The translations under genes were made by a program, and so were the position numbers. Shown one piece after another: positions 1-11,530 of a DNA stretch of 64,000 bases (position 1 is its first letter; the number at the start of each line of letters is the position of its first letter). The stretch is from Zizania palustris (lineage: Eukaryota; Streptophyta; Magnoliopsida; Poales; Poaceae). The DNA lies in the NCBI GenBank assembly GCA_019279435.1, contig JAAALK010000079.1, forward strand, positions 98,295,332-98,359,331. The letters are read 5' to 3'. Below the pieces are notes generated by a model. It was not told the origin of the DNA. It searched no databases and was given only the letters and a program-made list of their open reading frames with translations.

Positions 1-1020
1 TTGTGATGGGTTCAGTGGATAAAACTCTCTTCTTGCTCAGAGTTGCTTCAAATTTTTTAGTCACTCAGATTTACGTGGACGATATTATTTTTGGCGTACT
101 ACTAATGATCTTGTGTCCAAGTTTTCTGAGCAAATGCACAACGAGTTTGAGATGAGCCTCATAGGTGAGCTCAAGTACTTCTTAGGGCTCCAGATCAAGC
201 AGACCAAGGACGGCACCTTCATCCAACAGGGTAAGTACACTCATGATATGCTTAAGAAATTTGACTTTGGTGGTGAATTGAAGCCGCAGATGACCCCGAT
301 GGGCACATCTGGGGGTCTGGACAAGGATGAGAGCGGCGTCAAGGTCAATGAAAGGGAGTTTCGAGGGATGATCAGTTCGCTGTTGTACTTGACGGCAACA
401 AGACCGGACATACAGTTTGCCGTGGGACTTTGCGCGCGGTTCCAGTCTTCACCACGCGCGTCTCATCGGCAGGCTGTCAAGCGCATCTTCAGGTATCTCA
501 CTTATGCGCCTGATCTCGGTCTTTACTATTCAGCTTCATCATCTCTCGATTTATCTGGCTTTTCGGATGCCGATTTGGGTAGGTGCCGGTTGGATCGCAA
601 GTCGACTTCCGGTACTTGCTAGTTTCTTGGTTCTTCTCTTGTCTCTTGGTCTTCTCGAAAGCAATCTGGAGTTGTTCTTTCGACCACAGAGGCTAAGTAC
701 GTAGCTGCTGTTAGCTGCTGCTCACAGTTGGTTTGGATGATTTCCACTCTGCGAGATTTTGGGTTGTTCTTTCCTACCAGAGTTCCCTTGTTTTGCGACA
801 GCACTAGTGCAATTAGTGTAGGGAAAAACCCATGTCTTCATTCAAAAACCAAACACATTGATGTGCGCTTTCACTTTCTGCGGGATCAATATGAGAAAGG
901 TGTCATTGACCTTGTTCATGTTGATACCCATCATCAGTTGGCTGATATTTTCACCAAACCCCTAGATCAGTCTACATTTGAGCGTTTACGAGGGGATTTG
1001 GGTGTTGTGTATCCTTTTTA
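1..1020 (+). pseudogene. pol: Copia pol 3' fragment (RT end and RNase H), broken
   Basis: This is the end of the Copia polyprotein, covering the late reverse transcriptase and RNase H. The RT catalytic YVDD lies near 73-84, and an RNase H of Copia type follows (SDAD near 560, the DSTSAIS motif near 798, ADIFTKPLDQ near 945). Compared with the intact pol at 56791-59991 there is a one-base loss near 93 (GGCGGT became GGCGT) that shifts the frame, and a TAG at 620-622 where the intact copy has CAA. The reading frame is otherwise kept to the natural stop at 1018-1020. The start of the gene is outside the window. It cannot make an active enzyme as it stands. Confidence 0.9.
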
Positions 1021-2342
1021 GGATATTTTGCGTCAGCTTTCTTTCTTCTTTACTCTTTTCTTGAGTCTTTTTGTGTGTGTTCATATCTTGCATATTCATA
1101 TATCACACTTTAGAGCTGCTTCTGTTATATGATTGAACTACTTTACTTATTCTAGCTTGTACATGCTTTTGATTACATGTCAATGATCATGTCTTGTCTC
1201 AGTTTGCTTGATAAGTCTGATATATGTCATATGCATGGCTTTTATGCTTTAAAATTGAAAAATGATCACCATTGCTTCTGGTAACTAGCATGCGTAGGCT
1301 GAATGTTCTTGCTATCTGTTACATGCCCTGTAGCTAGTTCCTGACTTAGATGCAAATATGCAACTTGGACATCTGTATGCTTTAAACATGGAAATGTGCT
1401 ATAAAAATGATGAAAAATTGAGAAAAATGAAAGTTCCATTCCTTTTTATGCATAACTTGAAAAGATCCAGGTGGGTTTGTTTTGTCGCATTGCATTGTTC
1501 TGGACTGCGTACCATAGCACTTTGGTATGAACTAGGACAGTGCAATGTACGCCAAGACCAATGTCTTAAGCTTCTGATGGTCCAGTTCTGGCCTAGGCTT
1601 GACTTGGTCGGTCAGCATAAGGTTTGACATACAAATAACCCCTGGCAAAAATGAAAAAGGAAAAAGAAAAAGCTTGTAAATTGAAAAGATAACAAGTTTG
1701 CTGAAGCACTTTGATTCGGAAAATGCCTATCTTGGTAGATATTAGTTAGCTTTTGCATCTCATGTTTTACCTTGCTTGTTTACTGGAAAATGTGGTGATG
1801 CTTTTGTTTGCAAAAACTGAAAAAATGCGTGCTAATGACTTTCTTTAGATATCATCTGTTGCACTGATCATGCCATGTATCGTTAACAGTATGTATTTTG
1901 CTGTATCTGTTAGATGTTGTAATTGCAGTCAATCATATCTGAGAAGCATGCTTTATTCACTCCACCTGCACTCCAGTTACATTCATTGCATATTTTGAGG
2001 GGGCGTTGCATTTCAGGGGGAGTCTGTGTCTCTTTTGAGTGCTTGATGAGTTCACTTGTCAACAAGGGGGAGAAAATTTGGGATCAGAGTTTAAGGGGGA
2101 GTTCTTACTCTGTTGATATCCTTGTTGTTCTGAAATCACACTCATTTTGAGCTTTTACCTTTGGTTAACCATAATGACCGCTTCTTGCTTTTGTTCGGCT
2201 TTTGGTCATTAGGGTTAAACTTTTACCTTATTTTCTTCTTCTTTGTTTTCTTGTGCTTTGTTTTCATGTTTCCACAGTTGATTGCAGGTTCTGAAGAGCT
2301 GAAGAAGTGAAGTGTTGACAATGCACTCATCAAGGGGGAGAT
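1021..2342 (+). other. Copia A noncoding 3' region with polypurine tracts
   Basis: About 1.3 kb between pol and LTR with no credible gene. It is strongly conserved with 59992-61370 (F) and with the reverse complements 11540-12241 (B) and 30681-32050 (C). AGGGGGAG-type tracts occur near 1997, 2015, 2063, 2091 and 2331. Only the last, at 2330-2340, abuts the LTR and is the expected plus-strand primer. SIRE elements often carry an envelope-like ORF here; none is visible. Confidence 0.8.
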
Positions 2343-3637
2343 TGAGGAGCCATGCTGAATAGCGTGGGCCTCATGGCTCTAGATGTGATGAGTCATTGTC
2401 AACGATAGTCAAAGAGGACTAAAGAAGAGAAGAGATCTTCTGTTTCATGGGCCGCGTGTGACTCAGGTACATGGGCAGCGAGCGACTGTCGGGCTTAGAG
2501 AGCTGCGAAGTCGGGCTGGCCCAATCCGGGTACATGGGCCAGAAGCAATAGAAGACCCACTGGGCTGTTGACCAGGGTTGACTCAGGTACATGGGCGGTG
2601 AGTGATTGCCGGGCTGAGAGAGCTGCGGAATCGGGCCGGCCCAATCCGGGTACCTGGTGCAAAGCCGGTAGAGGCTTTGTCAGTTTCGGCGCAAAACTAA
2701 CAACCGTTGATCTTGTATCCGACTGTCCAGAAGAGAAGCCGTAGTCGCTACGAAAACTTAGCTTCTGGATAAGTCATCTGTATCTCTAGGCCCACAGTCA
2801 GTCAGTCGTGTTTGTAAATATACCTAAGGGCAGTAGAGTCTTTTCCTTTATTCCTGCGTCTGTAAAAAACCCTAAGGGGCTGGTGGAATATTCTAGGCCA
2901 TTGGGCAGGCTATAAATAGGGCCCCAATCCCTAGGGTTGGACTACCCTTTCGGCTGAAATCAATACTACTCCTTTGGGTCATTTTGTCTCTTGCTTTTTC
3001 TCTCTCTTCGGTTGTGCCCCGTCAGGCTGCTATTCATGTGATTTTGGCTTGCATTTATTTCATTCGTTCTGATGCAGTGAAGCTTCTGTTCCTTAATCGT
3101 GCGCAGCAATTTTGTAGCAGTTTTCATGGCTTCGTTTCACGTGCATAGCTGTTTTTCCTGAGCATTTGTGCCTCGGTTGCTACTGTTCTTCACGGAAGTA
3201 GTACTAGTTCATACTGGTTGCAAGTAGTACTACTACACTGTAGCAACAATACACTAGTACTCTAGCCTTGCTTTTACTTCACAGCTTTTTGATCGAGTTG
3301 ACAGGACTAAAGTCCCTTTTCTAGCTGTTCTGTGGCGAAGCCCCTTCTCTGTTCGAAGCCCCTCAGCTCCGTGAGGTAGGCTTCGATCTAACATCTTCGA
3401 AGACTTCGCTTGAACTTCGGCTTCATTTTTGTGCTGTGTCTCTTGCTTCGCAGAACACTTTGCACTCTGTCAGCTTCACATACTTCGATAGTCTTTGCGA
3501 AGGTGTTCTCAGTCACGAGCTTTTCGAAGTCGATACTTCGTCAGGCTTCGGAGTTAGCTTCGAAGCTAATCTCACTGATAGACTTCGCTTAGTGTTTGCT
3601 ACTGTCAGTGTCGAAGGTCTTGATGCGTTTGTTCGAA
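2343..3637 (+). repeat. Copia A 3' LTR, 3' end missing
   Basis: Begins TGAGGAGCCATGCTG right after the polypurine tract. It carries the two ~120-bp spaced GACTCAGGTACA repeats (near 2460 and 2580) and a TATA-like CTATAAATAG at about 2911. After about 2950 it diverges from the LTRs of F. The stretch 3340-3637 is rich in CTTCG/TTCGAAG. The LTR is cut at about 3637. Confidence 0.85.
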
Positions 3638-5238
3638 GGTGCACTTATCTGCGTTGGGCTAGCTTCGATCCCTCTGCTCGAAACTAAGTAACCTAGCAGT
3701 TTTCCTGCTTGCGCCCCGAATATACATTTTTCAGGGTTGAGGCGTACTCCACATGCTCGGAGGCTCTCAAATGTTTCAGCTAGGTCTAGACTATGCTGGT
3801 GCTTTTGAGCACTCTTTGTTACAATGTCATCCATATAGGCTTCGACTTTCCGGCCTATTTGGTGACCTAGAACCTTAGCTATTAAACGTGAGAATGTGGC
3901 TCCGCCATTTCGCAAGCCAAAAGGCATACTTACATAACAAAATAGTCCGGATGGAGTTATGAAACTTGTCTTGGCTTCGTCTTCACGCTTGAGCCAGACT
4001 TGGTGATACCCGGAGTAAGCGTCGAGGAAACTTAGCAATTCGGAGCCAGCTGTGGAATCCACCAGCTGGTCTATTCGGGGCATAGGGTAGGGTTCTCGCG
4101 GGCATGCTTTATTTAATGATGTAAAATCAATGCACATGCGCCACTTGCTCGAGTCTTTTTTCCTGACAAAAACAGGGTTTGCCAACCATTCGGTATGGGC
4201 TACCTCCCTGATGATGCCAGCCCTTAACAATTTTTCTACTTCGATCTTGGCGAGGCCTTCCCTTTCCGCAGACAGCATACGGAACCCCTGGCGTACTGGC
4301 CTAGCCTTCGGGTTGATGAGCAAGCTGTGCTCGATGATACTCCGTTAAACCCCGGTGATGTCTTCGTCAGTCCAGGCAAAGACGTCCAAATTTTGCTTGA
4401 CGACTTCTTCCAAGGAGGCAGCTATCTCTGGGTATAGCCCCTTGCCGAACTGTATTGGGTATTCTTTCCCCTCCTTCAAAATTATCTTCGTCACGACATC
4501 ACCTTCCGGGCTTGGCTTAAGGGAGAGCCCCTTCGAAGAGTTCAAAGCCTCCAGAACCTCCTCGGTGTGCTCCGTCATACTATGTACTTGCCGAGGGTCC
4601 AACGGCTGGCCGTGACCATACTCTATTCTTCGGGCTATAGCTTGGTCTCCCGAAACAGTAAGAACTCCACCTTGCGTGGGCATCTTGAGACATAGATAGT
4701 TGTGATGTGCTATAGCTCCGAACTGGTTCAGTATCCCTCGCCCGAAGATTGCGTTGTAAGCATAGGGGGCGTCGACGACGTCGAAGATCACCTCCTCCAC
4801 CCTGGCCAAATGCCCCTCTCCGAAAGCAACCTCGAGGCCTATTCGGGCCGCTGGAAGTAGATGCTTCTGAGGTATGCACATTTGGTCGAAGGCCTAGACA
4901 AAAAGTATGTCTGCTGAGCTCCCGCCGTCCACCAGGATCCTTCGAACTTCCACCCCAGCTATATCTGCTGAAATGACCAAGGGGTCAGCATGGGGGAACT
5001 TCACCCCCGCGGCATCACTGGCAGTAAAAGAAATAGGCACATGAGACCATTCTGGCATTCCCTCCTCGGAACTCGAGGTCCCAATGTGCCCTACTTCGCG
5101 GACGTATTCACGCCGCTGCCTCTTGGACATGTTACCGAGGGTCCCCCCTCTAGAGATGGGAAGGACTACTTGCTTGCCACAGTCTTGGGGGTCTTCTTGC
5201 TTCGGTGGTGGCATAATGTTGGTCACTGGTAGCCGCAT
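3638..5238 (-). pseudogene. pol: Gypsy D protease and partial reverse transcriptase, broken
   Basis: Protease and RT part of the D polyprotein. The aspartic protease motif DGGSSAD lies near 4905-4930. RT follows with the YMDD catalytic box near 3825-3840. Stops compared with H: TAG at 4894-4896 (Q in H) just after the protease box and TAA at 4345-4347 (D in H). The RT portion 4323-3640 is open. At about 3640 the homology to H ends after the residues GIEASPTQI, and the frame runs on into unrelated LTR sequence of element A, giving a meaningless chimeric tail. RNase H and integrase are absent. Confidence 0.88.
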
Positions 5239-5269
5239 GGGGGCTTTGGGGACACCGGCTCAGGCCACG

Positions 5270-6516
5270 ATTTGCACAGGCTCCAACCGTGCCGCTGGTG
5301 GGGTTTGATCTGAAGTACCCCGCCCGGTACTTCGTCCTGGGTATTCACCCTGAAGGGTTAACACCGCCTTGCAGTCCTTCGTGTCATGGCTTCTATTGTC
5401 GTCATGCACGAAGCACAAAAAACTCTAGCGACTGCCAGGTACTCTTTCTTGGGGCTTCGGTGCTCCAGCCTTGAAGCCTTGCGCTTGCTGATAATTGGCA
5501 GGTGCCTTCAGAACGGAGGGTGCGATGCTTAACACCTCCGAGCGGAAATGCTTCTTTCCTCGCCTGTGATAATTGAAGCGATTGTCTTGAGGGGGTTGCA
5601 GAGAAGCTGAGGCTTTGGGCTCCGTCTTCACTTCTCGGAAGGCTGGTGCGGGTGTTACGGCTCATCGAAGGCAGCCCTCCTCCGCCTTGGCATACTGTTC
5701 GAAGTATGCCATCAGTTGTGCCATAGATGACACAGGCTTCCGATGGAGCTTGCTGAGGAGATCGGGGTTCAACACCCCTTTGCGGGCAGCGTCGACTACC
5801 GAAGAGGTAGACAAGCCCTTGATTTGTGACTTGGTGTGGGCGACGCGCGTGAAGTATTCCTAAAGCGTTTCCCCTCCTCGCTGCTTCACCTGGAATAAGC
5901 TCCCTATCGACATTGGAGGCACAAAGGTACCTTGGAAGTTGCTTACGAACTTCCTCTTCAACTGCTCCCAAGATCTGATCGATCCTGGCTTCAAGGACCA
6001 GAACCATCGGAGAGCCACCCCTTTGAGAGCGAGGGGGAAACACTTTGCCATAGTGTTGTGCACCCCTCCGCTTGCTTCTATCGCTAGGGCGTATGAGCGA
6101 GCAAATTCTCCGGGGTCTGACCCGCCGGAATATTTGTGCAACTTCGAGGCCTTGAACCTGGGAACTTCGGGAAGATTGCGAGCACCGCCATCTTGGGGCC
6201 CTTCTGGAGTCTCGGTGGAGACTTGGGAGCGGAGGCGATTAGCGGCCTCTTGCCTCCATCTAGCCACTTCCTCCTGAAGCCGCGCTATATGAGTAGCTTC
6301 GGCCTTAGGAAGGTCTTCGTCTTCGTCGGAGGGTAGCTCCGGGTCTCGGGAACTGACATAATCAGTTTGGAGCACCGTAGAATGAGCCCGAGGGCCTCTG
6401 GGCACTCGACGCCCAGCGACGCCCTCAGGAATTGTTGGAACAGCTGAGGGTCCGGCTCCGTTGGTCCGAGGGGACCTTCGGAGGGGGCCCGAGGTTTGGC
6501 TTCGCTTGGGAGACAT
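5270..6516 (-). pseudogene. gag: Gypsy D gag, broken
   Basis: Gag remnant. The likely start is the ATG at 6516 (MSPKRS), which matches the MPPKRS start of H gag; an upstream in-frame ATG at 6585 is less likely. The retrotransposon-gag core (GEFARSYALAIEASGG, near 6110-6060) and the following RWFWSLKPGS block are clear. A stop at 5860-5862 ends the first open stretch, and further stops and frame changes follow to about 5425. A 213-residue minus-strand reading at 5402-6043 in another frame is only a shadow. Confidence 0.82.
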
Positions 6517-6689
6517 AGCTAGTAACGGAGAGGTCCGAAGACCGGGGACTTCGATTAGTCTAGGAAGGCGGGGGGAGGCCTTCAAACCGCACTAGGAAGC
6601 CCCTTACCAAAGGGTGCGCGGAATCTTGGGACTCCGAAGCTCCCTCCGTAAGTGCTCTTCGAAGTGCAGTCAGCAGTATAGAACTAGGT

Positions 6690-6707
6690 TCCCCACGGAT
6701 GGCGCCA
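6690..6707 (-). other. Gypsy D primer-binding site
   Basis: On the minus strand TGGCGCCATCCGTGGGGA begins two bases inside the 5' LTR. It matches the equivalent site of H except for one base. This TGGCGCC-type site is the usual form in Tat-lineage Gypsy elements. Confidence 0.8.
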
Positions 6708-6709
6708 AC

Positions 6710-7204
6710 TGTTGGCGTAAAAGATTACACTAACAAGTTCTCTAAGATCAAGAATAGACAAACTGTGAGTTCGTGTTTAAGAACTATCTCAAGCCTCCGA
6801 ATTGGATAATAGCTTAAGTAGTCCGAATATGTGTATTGAATAGCTGAGTATTTGATGCCCATTACAGGGTAAGAAGGGGGGTATTTATAGGAAAAAAGTC
6901 TAAGGAAAAGACCTATTTACCCCCCAATTACAACCGACATAGTGGAAACTATTCGGTACCCTGAACAGGGTTAAAATGGTAAAATCTACCCAAAGCAAGT
7001 AGATAAGTGAAACATCTTATCAACACTGCCGTTTGATTCCGGAGCCTCATATCCTGCGGAGGGTTCCTTCAAATCATAAATCGGAGTACCCATCGGCTTG
7101 ATGACTCCTCAACCCTCGTGCATGAGCCCATCAGCCCCAAAGCTAATATGTCATTTTGAACTGTTAATCTCTAAGTCCTGAAAGTGAAGCATTTTCCCCC
7201 AACA
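6710..7204 (-). repeat. Gypsy D 5' LTR
   Basis: 495 bp, TGTTGG...CCAACA on either strand. It has the same length as the H LTRs, with a TATA-like CCTATAAATACCCC on the minus strand near 6885. It lies in inverted orientation to the E LTR at 8124-8617, 919 bp away. Confidence 0.9.
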
Positions 7205-7609
7205 GATAACCTGGCTATGGCGTTCGGAGATAGCTACGGTAGAGTGTCGTGGAACATCTCCAGCACTTCTGCCAAGAAGTCTATTGAAGGAAGGCCTAGT
7301 CCCGCTTCAAAGAAAGCTTCAAAGATGATGACTTCTCCACTCCTTGGCACCGGAGTCACTTCTTCTCTAGGATCCCGAGTCCTCATTCTCGGACCCAAGT
7401 TCCCGTTCACCGCTTCCTCGATGGATTCCACCGAACAAGTCGATCGCTCGAGGATGAATGTTTGCTTCAGTGGATTCTTAGACGATGGGTGGAGATCCCA
7501 TGGGTTCTTGGGCCAAGAACCCATTAGGGCTCATGCCATCGCTGCCACTGCAAATGCGGCCCAGGCTTGTCTCTGCCACCGTCGACACTTTCACGCGGGT
7601 TCTCTCCAT
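7205..7609 (-). pseudogene. Antisense gene of Gypsy E, N-terminal fragment
   Basis: Minus-strand coding remnant matching the N-terminal region of the antisense protein of element H (PF04195-like, putative gypsy-type transposon family). The shared block is VIIFEAFFEAGLGLP followed by DFLAEVLEMF (7310-7245). Element D interrupts it at 7205. The likely start ATG is at 7607-7609, about 105 nt below a TATA box at 7714-7721 on the minus strand. That frame reaches a TAA around 7480, while the conserved block is in another frame, so at least one frameshift has occurred. Function of the family is unknown. Confidence 0.72.
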
Positions 7610-7713
7610 TGGAGGAGTGCTCGAGAGTACCGGAGAGAAAAGTTGAAGATGAAAGTATGGAAAGACTCAAGCACCGAAGCTCTGTAAAACTTTTCACTCC
7701 CGGTCACTTTCCT

Positions 7714-7721
7714 CTTTTATA
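7714..7721 (-). promoter_or_regulatory. TATA box of the E antisense gene
   Basis: TATAAAAG on the minus strand, about 105 nt before the candidate ATG at 7609. Position relative to the gene and 3' LTR matches the TATA boxes of the antisense genes in H (16052) and G (51587). Confidence 0.55.
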
Positions 7722-8123
7722 ACTGCTCCTTTTTTGTTCAACACGATTCGTGTATGTTTTCACACTTGCAGATCCAACCCTTGTCACTGACAGGTGGGGC
7801 CAAAAGGTGAAATAATGTGAACCCTCGGTAAAACTTTATGTTTGTTGCTTTCTAGAAAGGTCTAATGGCTATTGAGGGGTAACGACACAAAAATAATGGA
7901 TCTTTGCAATGCACTGCAATCATAACGGTTCACTTTCTTTCGGAGCCAACATATAGATGTTCAAGTTCAAAACCTAGATTCGATACACCTTCGATGTTGG
8001 AGACACTTCGAACGGTTATAATACTTTGAATATTTTCTATGTCCCTGAGTATGAAAATATTTCTTGCGTATACTACCCTTCTTGCTGTACAGTCTATTCG
8101 GAGAAGCGTATTCGAGGGGCTAC
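7722..8123 (+). other. Noncoding stretch of Gypsy E with polypurine tract
   Basis: No gene seen. The end, GAGGGGCTAC at 8114-8123, directly precedes the LTR and is the plus-strand primer. The same sequence sits next to the 3' LTRs of H and G on the minus strand. Confidence 0.65.
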
Positions 8124-8617
8124 TGTTGGGGGAAAATACTTCATCCTCAGGATCCCTAAGATTCCAAGGTAAATGCAAATCATAATCATGGAGCCTAAGA
8201 TTATCCTTTGGATTGAAGAGCTTGAAGTCGAAGGGTCCGTACAGGCTCCGGTGTGAAGAGACCCTCCGAAAGGCTTCCCCTCCGAAGCGGAAAACAGCCA
8301 GAAGGATGGGACGTCTACTTTATCAACATCCTTCCAGCATATTTTACCATATTAGCCCTATACAGGATACCAAAATAGTTCCCAGTATGTCGGTTGTAAT
8401 TGAGGGGTAAAAAGGTATTTTCTCTAGAGATTTTATCTATAAATACCCCTCTTCTTTCCCTGTAATAGGCATCGAATATTCAGATATTCAATACACACCT
8501 CGAACTATTCTGAGCTATTATCCTATTCGGAGGCTTGAGATAGTCCGCATTCACAAACACTTTGTTTGTCAGTTCTTGATCTTATAGAACCTGTTAGCGT
8601 AATCCATTGTGCCAACA
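8124..8617 (+). repeat. Gypsy E 3' LTR
   Basis: Starts TGTTGGGGGAAAATAC, ends GTGCCAACA. About 494 bp, the same family as the H LTRs. A TATA-like TCTATAAATACCCC lies near 8429-8442. Confidence 0.88.
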
Positions 8618-9390
8618 CATAGTGTGGAAACAAAGATAACCTATCGGTTTGTACTCCGATGGAACCCAAACTCAGCATGCCAAATAACTTAGTCATATCA
8701 TTAAATCATTGTAACTGCAACATTAGACCCAACTGAGACAGTCCTAATCACGATAAATCAATAACACTTCAATGCATCAAGCATACTTTATTTAGATGAA
8801 TGGTACATAACATGAACATGATACAATAGATCAAGATGTCAGACTTAACCAAATTCACATCAAACTAAGAGATCAAAATGATGCAGCCGTAGACCTAGCA
8901 AAATATACGAAGATAAACCTGGCAATCACACCGATCAGGCCGATATCTCAAGAGATTGATACGATGCATCCTCGGAGAACAAACAATAATTGATGTGACC
9001 GTCGGGGTGGCGGGACTCACCTATTCACTTGACATTGAGACGATGCAGCCTAGTTCCAAGTGCTAAGTCCCGATTGAATTAACCTTGGGAATTCAAGGAT
9101 GGCGACGCACCGGAACTAGTAGTTTGTTTTTGTTGATTGTGTGTGTTTTATACCTAGCTAATTAGATACAAATTTATATTCCAGAGACTTGTCGTCCAAG
9201 TAATCTACCTTGTAACCTAATATAGATTATCTTTATATTCGCTCACCTTCATCGTCTCGTGCATGTCCAGTCATATTGTAACAATATGGACAACCTTCTT
9301 TGACCACCTTTAAACGGACCCCTTTTTGACTTCTATTGACCGTGCGGCATCCTTGGTGGGCATGGGATCTACTAAATCTTGGCGTCAACA
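8618..9390 (-). repeat. LTR piece of RIRE2-like Gypsy element I
   Basis: Read on the minus strand it begins TGTTGACGCCAAG at 9390, the style of LTR start seen in RIRE2/Cinful-type Gypsy elements, and contains an AT-rich TATA-like region near 9230. Element E interrupts it at 8618, so its other end is missing. It would be the 3' LTR of a minus-strand element whose antisense gene is at 39428-41803. Confidence 0.5.
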
Positions 9391-9636
9391 CATACACCTA
9401 GTTTCAGAGCATTAAATAGCTTCTATGCTTCGAAATTACCGGACATCATCACCTCCTGCCATCATGTCTTTTCAAACATCCATCCACGACGTCTTTTCAC
9501 ACTCATTAATTGTAGCTGGAACACTTCATCTTCTAGTATAAAATTTTTCGCATGGTCCCGACCCCATATAACTTTTCTTCTCACTTTTTGCTTCTTCTTC
9601 CTCGACCATTCACAACTATGATGGGTGTCACCTGGT
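9391..9636. other. Internal piece of element I left of Copia B
   Basis: No gene. This piece continues directly at 39145 on the far side of Copia B. It is the upstream region of the antisense gene of element I. Confidence 0.5.
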
Positions 9637-11530
9637 TGTAGGACCGAAAGTAGTGACCAGAGGGGGGGTGAAAGGGCGCCTAAAAAAAATTCTTTCGAAT
9701 CAACGGACCTCAAAAGACTTGGCAGGAAAATGTAAACAGATTTGTCAAAGCCTAAAAGTATATAGCCTATAAATGACCGGTGTCCTAGACAAAGAAACAC
9801 CAACACAATGCTAATAGGCAGATAAACAAAGCATTCAAAACATGGGCTGATTAAGGTTTACAGAAATAAATCACCATAGCAATTAATCTGAGTGCACGTA
9901 AAAAGGAGATGAAGAATTACTGTTCAAGGTTATCTCCTATTCGAAACTCGACGAAGCCTGAGCGGTGCGAAGCCTGTAGTTGTTGAGGTCGGCTTCGAAG
10001 TACGTAGTGTCGAAGTCTGCAGTGAACGTGCCGAAGCCTGCTTCAAAGTTGACTAGAGAAGATTATTGACGAGTATAGCAAATGTGCGAAGCCTACTTCG
10101 GAACGAAGTAGCTTCGCAGGTTATAGTGCAAAAATCAAAGTTTTGCTTGTTGAGCAAAAAGGAGTTCGGAGACTAGTGCGAAGCTATGCAGCAGCGAAGT
10201 ATGCAGATGAGAACTTCGAAGTCAGAATAAACACAGACCGAAGTAACCCTCGAGTCGGGAACATCAGAAAAAACACCCGGAGTATGATGCCGCCGAAGCT
10301 TGCTTCGAAAAACACACTTCGAAGATTCGAAGCTTAACACGGGAAATCCAAAACTTCAAAGATAAACAGAAAAAATTGAAGTCTTTCTTTGTGGGGACTT
10401 CGCACGAACGAAGTCTACACTCGCAAGGACTATAAAGCCTTTAGTGCAAACTGATCGAAGCTATCGTGCGGGCTTTGACGCCAAATTGGGATCGATGCCC
10501 GTAGCCTTCGCAGAGTCAACAAAAAGAATCGAAGTATGCTTCGAACAGGAGACTTCGACTTGTAAGTACCTTCGCACGGTGACTAGAGAACAGACCTTCG
10601 CAGAAAACTTCTAGCGACAATCAACGAAGCCTGTAGGCTAGTGAAGCTAGTGATTCAACACATGTCGAAGCTATTCATAACCAGAAGCTTCACAACAACT
10701 ATCCTGAGCAGGCTTCGACTCCGATAGGAAAACAAACGAATCTTGCGAGAGGGCTTCGAACAATACAGCGAACAAAAACAGGAAGAGATTCGCACGGAGA
10801 TCAAAGACCCAATGTCTAGCTTCCAGGCTAGACCGCAAAATCTGCAGCGACAAAAAGCATTCAAACCAAGTAGTACTTCTGGTGGGACCCACACCAGGAA
10901 GGGAGATGACAACTCACGCCTGCTTCTAGATCTTAGGAGCTACAGGCTACTGCGCCATAGGTGACAGTACACTGTTCCTGATCAGCGAAAACACCTACTA
11001 GCTGGAGGTCTAAGACAAAAAGAAAGCTAGCTAGGCAACAGAGATTCAGCAAGACAATCACCATTCAAAGTCAAGAACCAGCCAAGAAAAACAATGCTGA
11101 ATAAAATAATCTCAGTGCACAGAACTCATCCTAAACCATCTCGTGAGAAGGAACACAGCACGCACGCAAATCGATGGAGCGATTAAATGCGTACATGACA
11201 AAGTCGGATGGTTGAGAATCAGGGAATAAAACCTGAAGAAGAGATTTCACAACGTGTACACGACGAACACAATGGCGGCGGAGGAAATCAAACAGCCGGG
11301 AGATAAAAATGACCCAATCTCTTGTATTAGAAAAGTGATTTCAGAAAGGGTGACCTAACCCTAGGGATTAGGGCCCTATTTATAGGCAGCCCAATAACCT
11401 AGGAATAGTCCAATAGACCCTTAGGGTTTTACAGACGCTGAAATAAACTATAAAAGACCAAACTTCCCTTAGGATATTTTTACAGACTCGACTGACTGAC
11501 TGTGGGCCTAAGGACAAAATAGCAAACACC
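9637..11530 (-). repeat. Copia B 3' LTR, inner end deleted
   Basis: Starts at TGTAGGACCG (minus-strand LTR end) and matches 36819 to about 38690. The part corresponding to 38690-39139 is missing: the LTR runs straight into the internal 3' region near 11530. A TATA-like TATAAATAGG on the minus strand lies near 11380. The stretch 9950-10760 is packed with CGAAG. Confidence 0.87.

Larger units (their letters stand above)
1..3637 (+). mobile_element. Copia element A (SIRE/Maximus type), truncated at both ends
   Basis: Contains the end of a Copia pol, a 1.3 kb noncoding 3' region, a polypurine tract and the first ~1.3 kb of a 3' LTR. It closely matches the complete element F at 52082-63264 in order and sequence. 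The 5' part lies outside the window. The LTR never reaches the family's usual end (GGTCCTACA) and instead stops near 3637 against Gypsy RT sequence, so the right edge is a deletion or rearrangement breakpoint, not an insertion boundary. Confidence 0.9.
3638..7204 (-). mobile_element. Gypsy element D (Tat lineage), 5' half only
   Basis: Reading on the minus strand: a 495-bp 5' LTR (6710-7204), a primer site, gag, protease and the first part of RT, then an abrupt end near 3638 within RT. The rest of pol and the 3' LTR are missing. The right flank GATAA (7205-7209) would be its target-site duplication; its partner is lost. Its proteins resemble those of element H at 15230-26701 but carry many stops. 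It was inserted into the antisense gene of element E. Confidence 0.88.
7205..8617 (+). mobile_element. Gypsy element E (Tat lineage), 3' end only
   Basis: Plus-strand element of which only the 3' end survives: the start of an antisense gene (minus strand, 7205-7609), its promoter, a polypurine tract and a 494-bp 3' LTR. It is cut on the left by insertion of element D inside the antisense gene. The 5 bp after the LTR are CATAG (8618-8622), the expected target-site duplication; the partner is lost. Confidence 0.85.

Noticed and set aside
5402..6043. 213-residue minus-strand ORF
   Set aside because: A shifted frame across decayed gag of element D; the gag homology is in the other frame.
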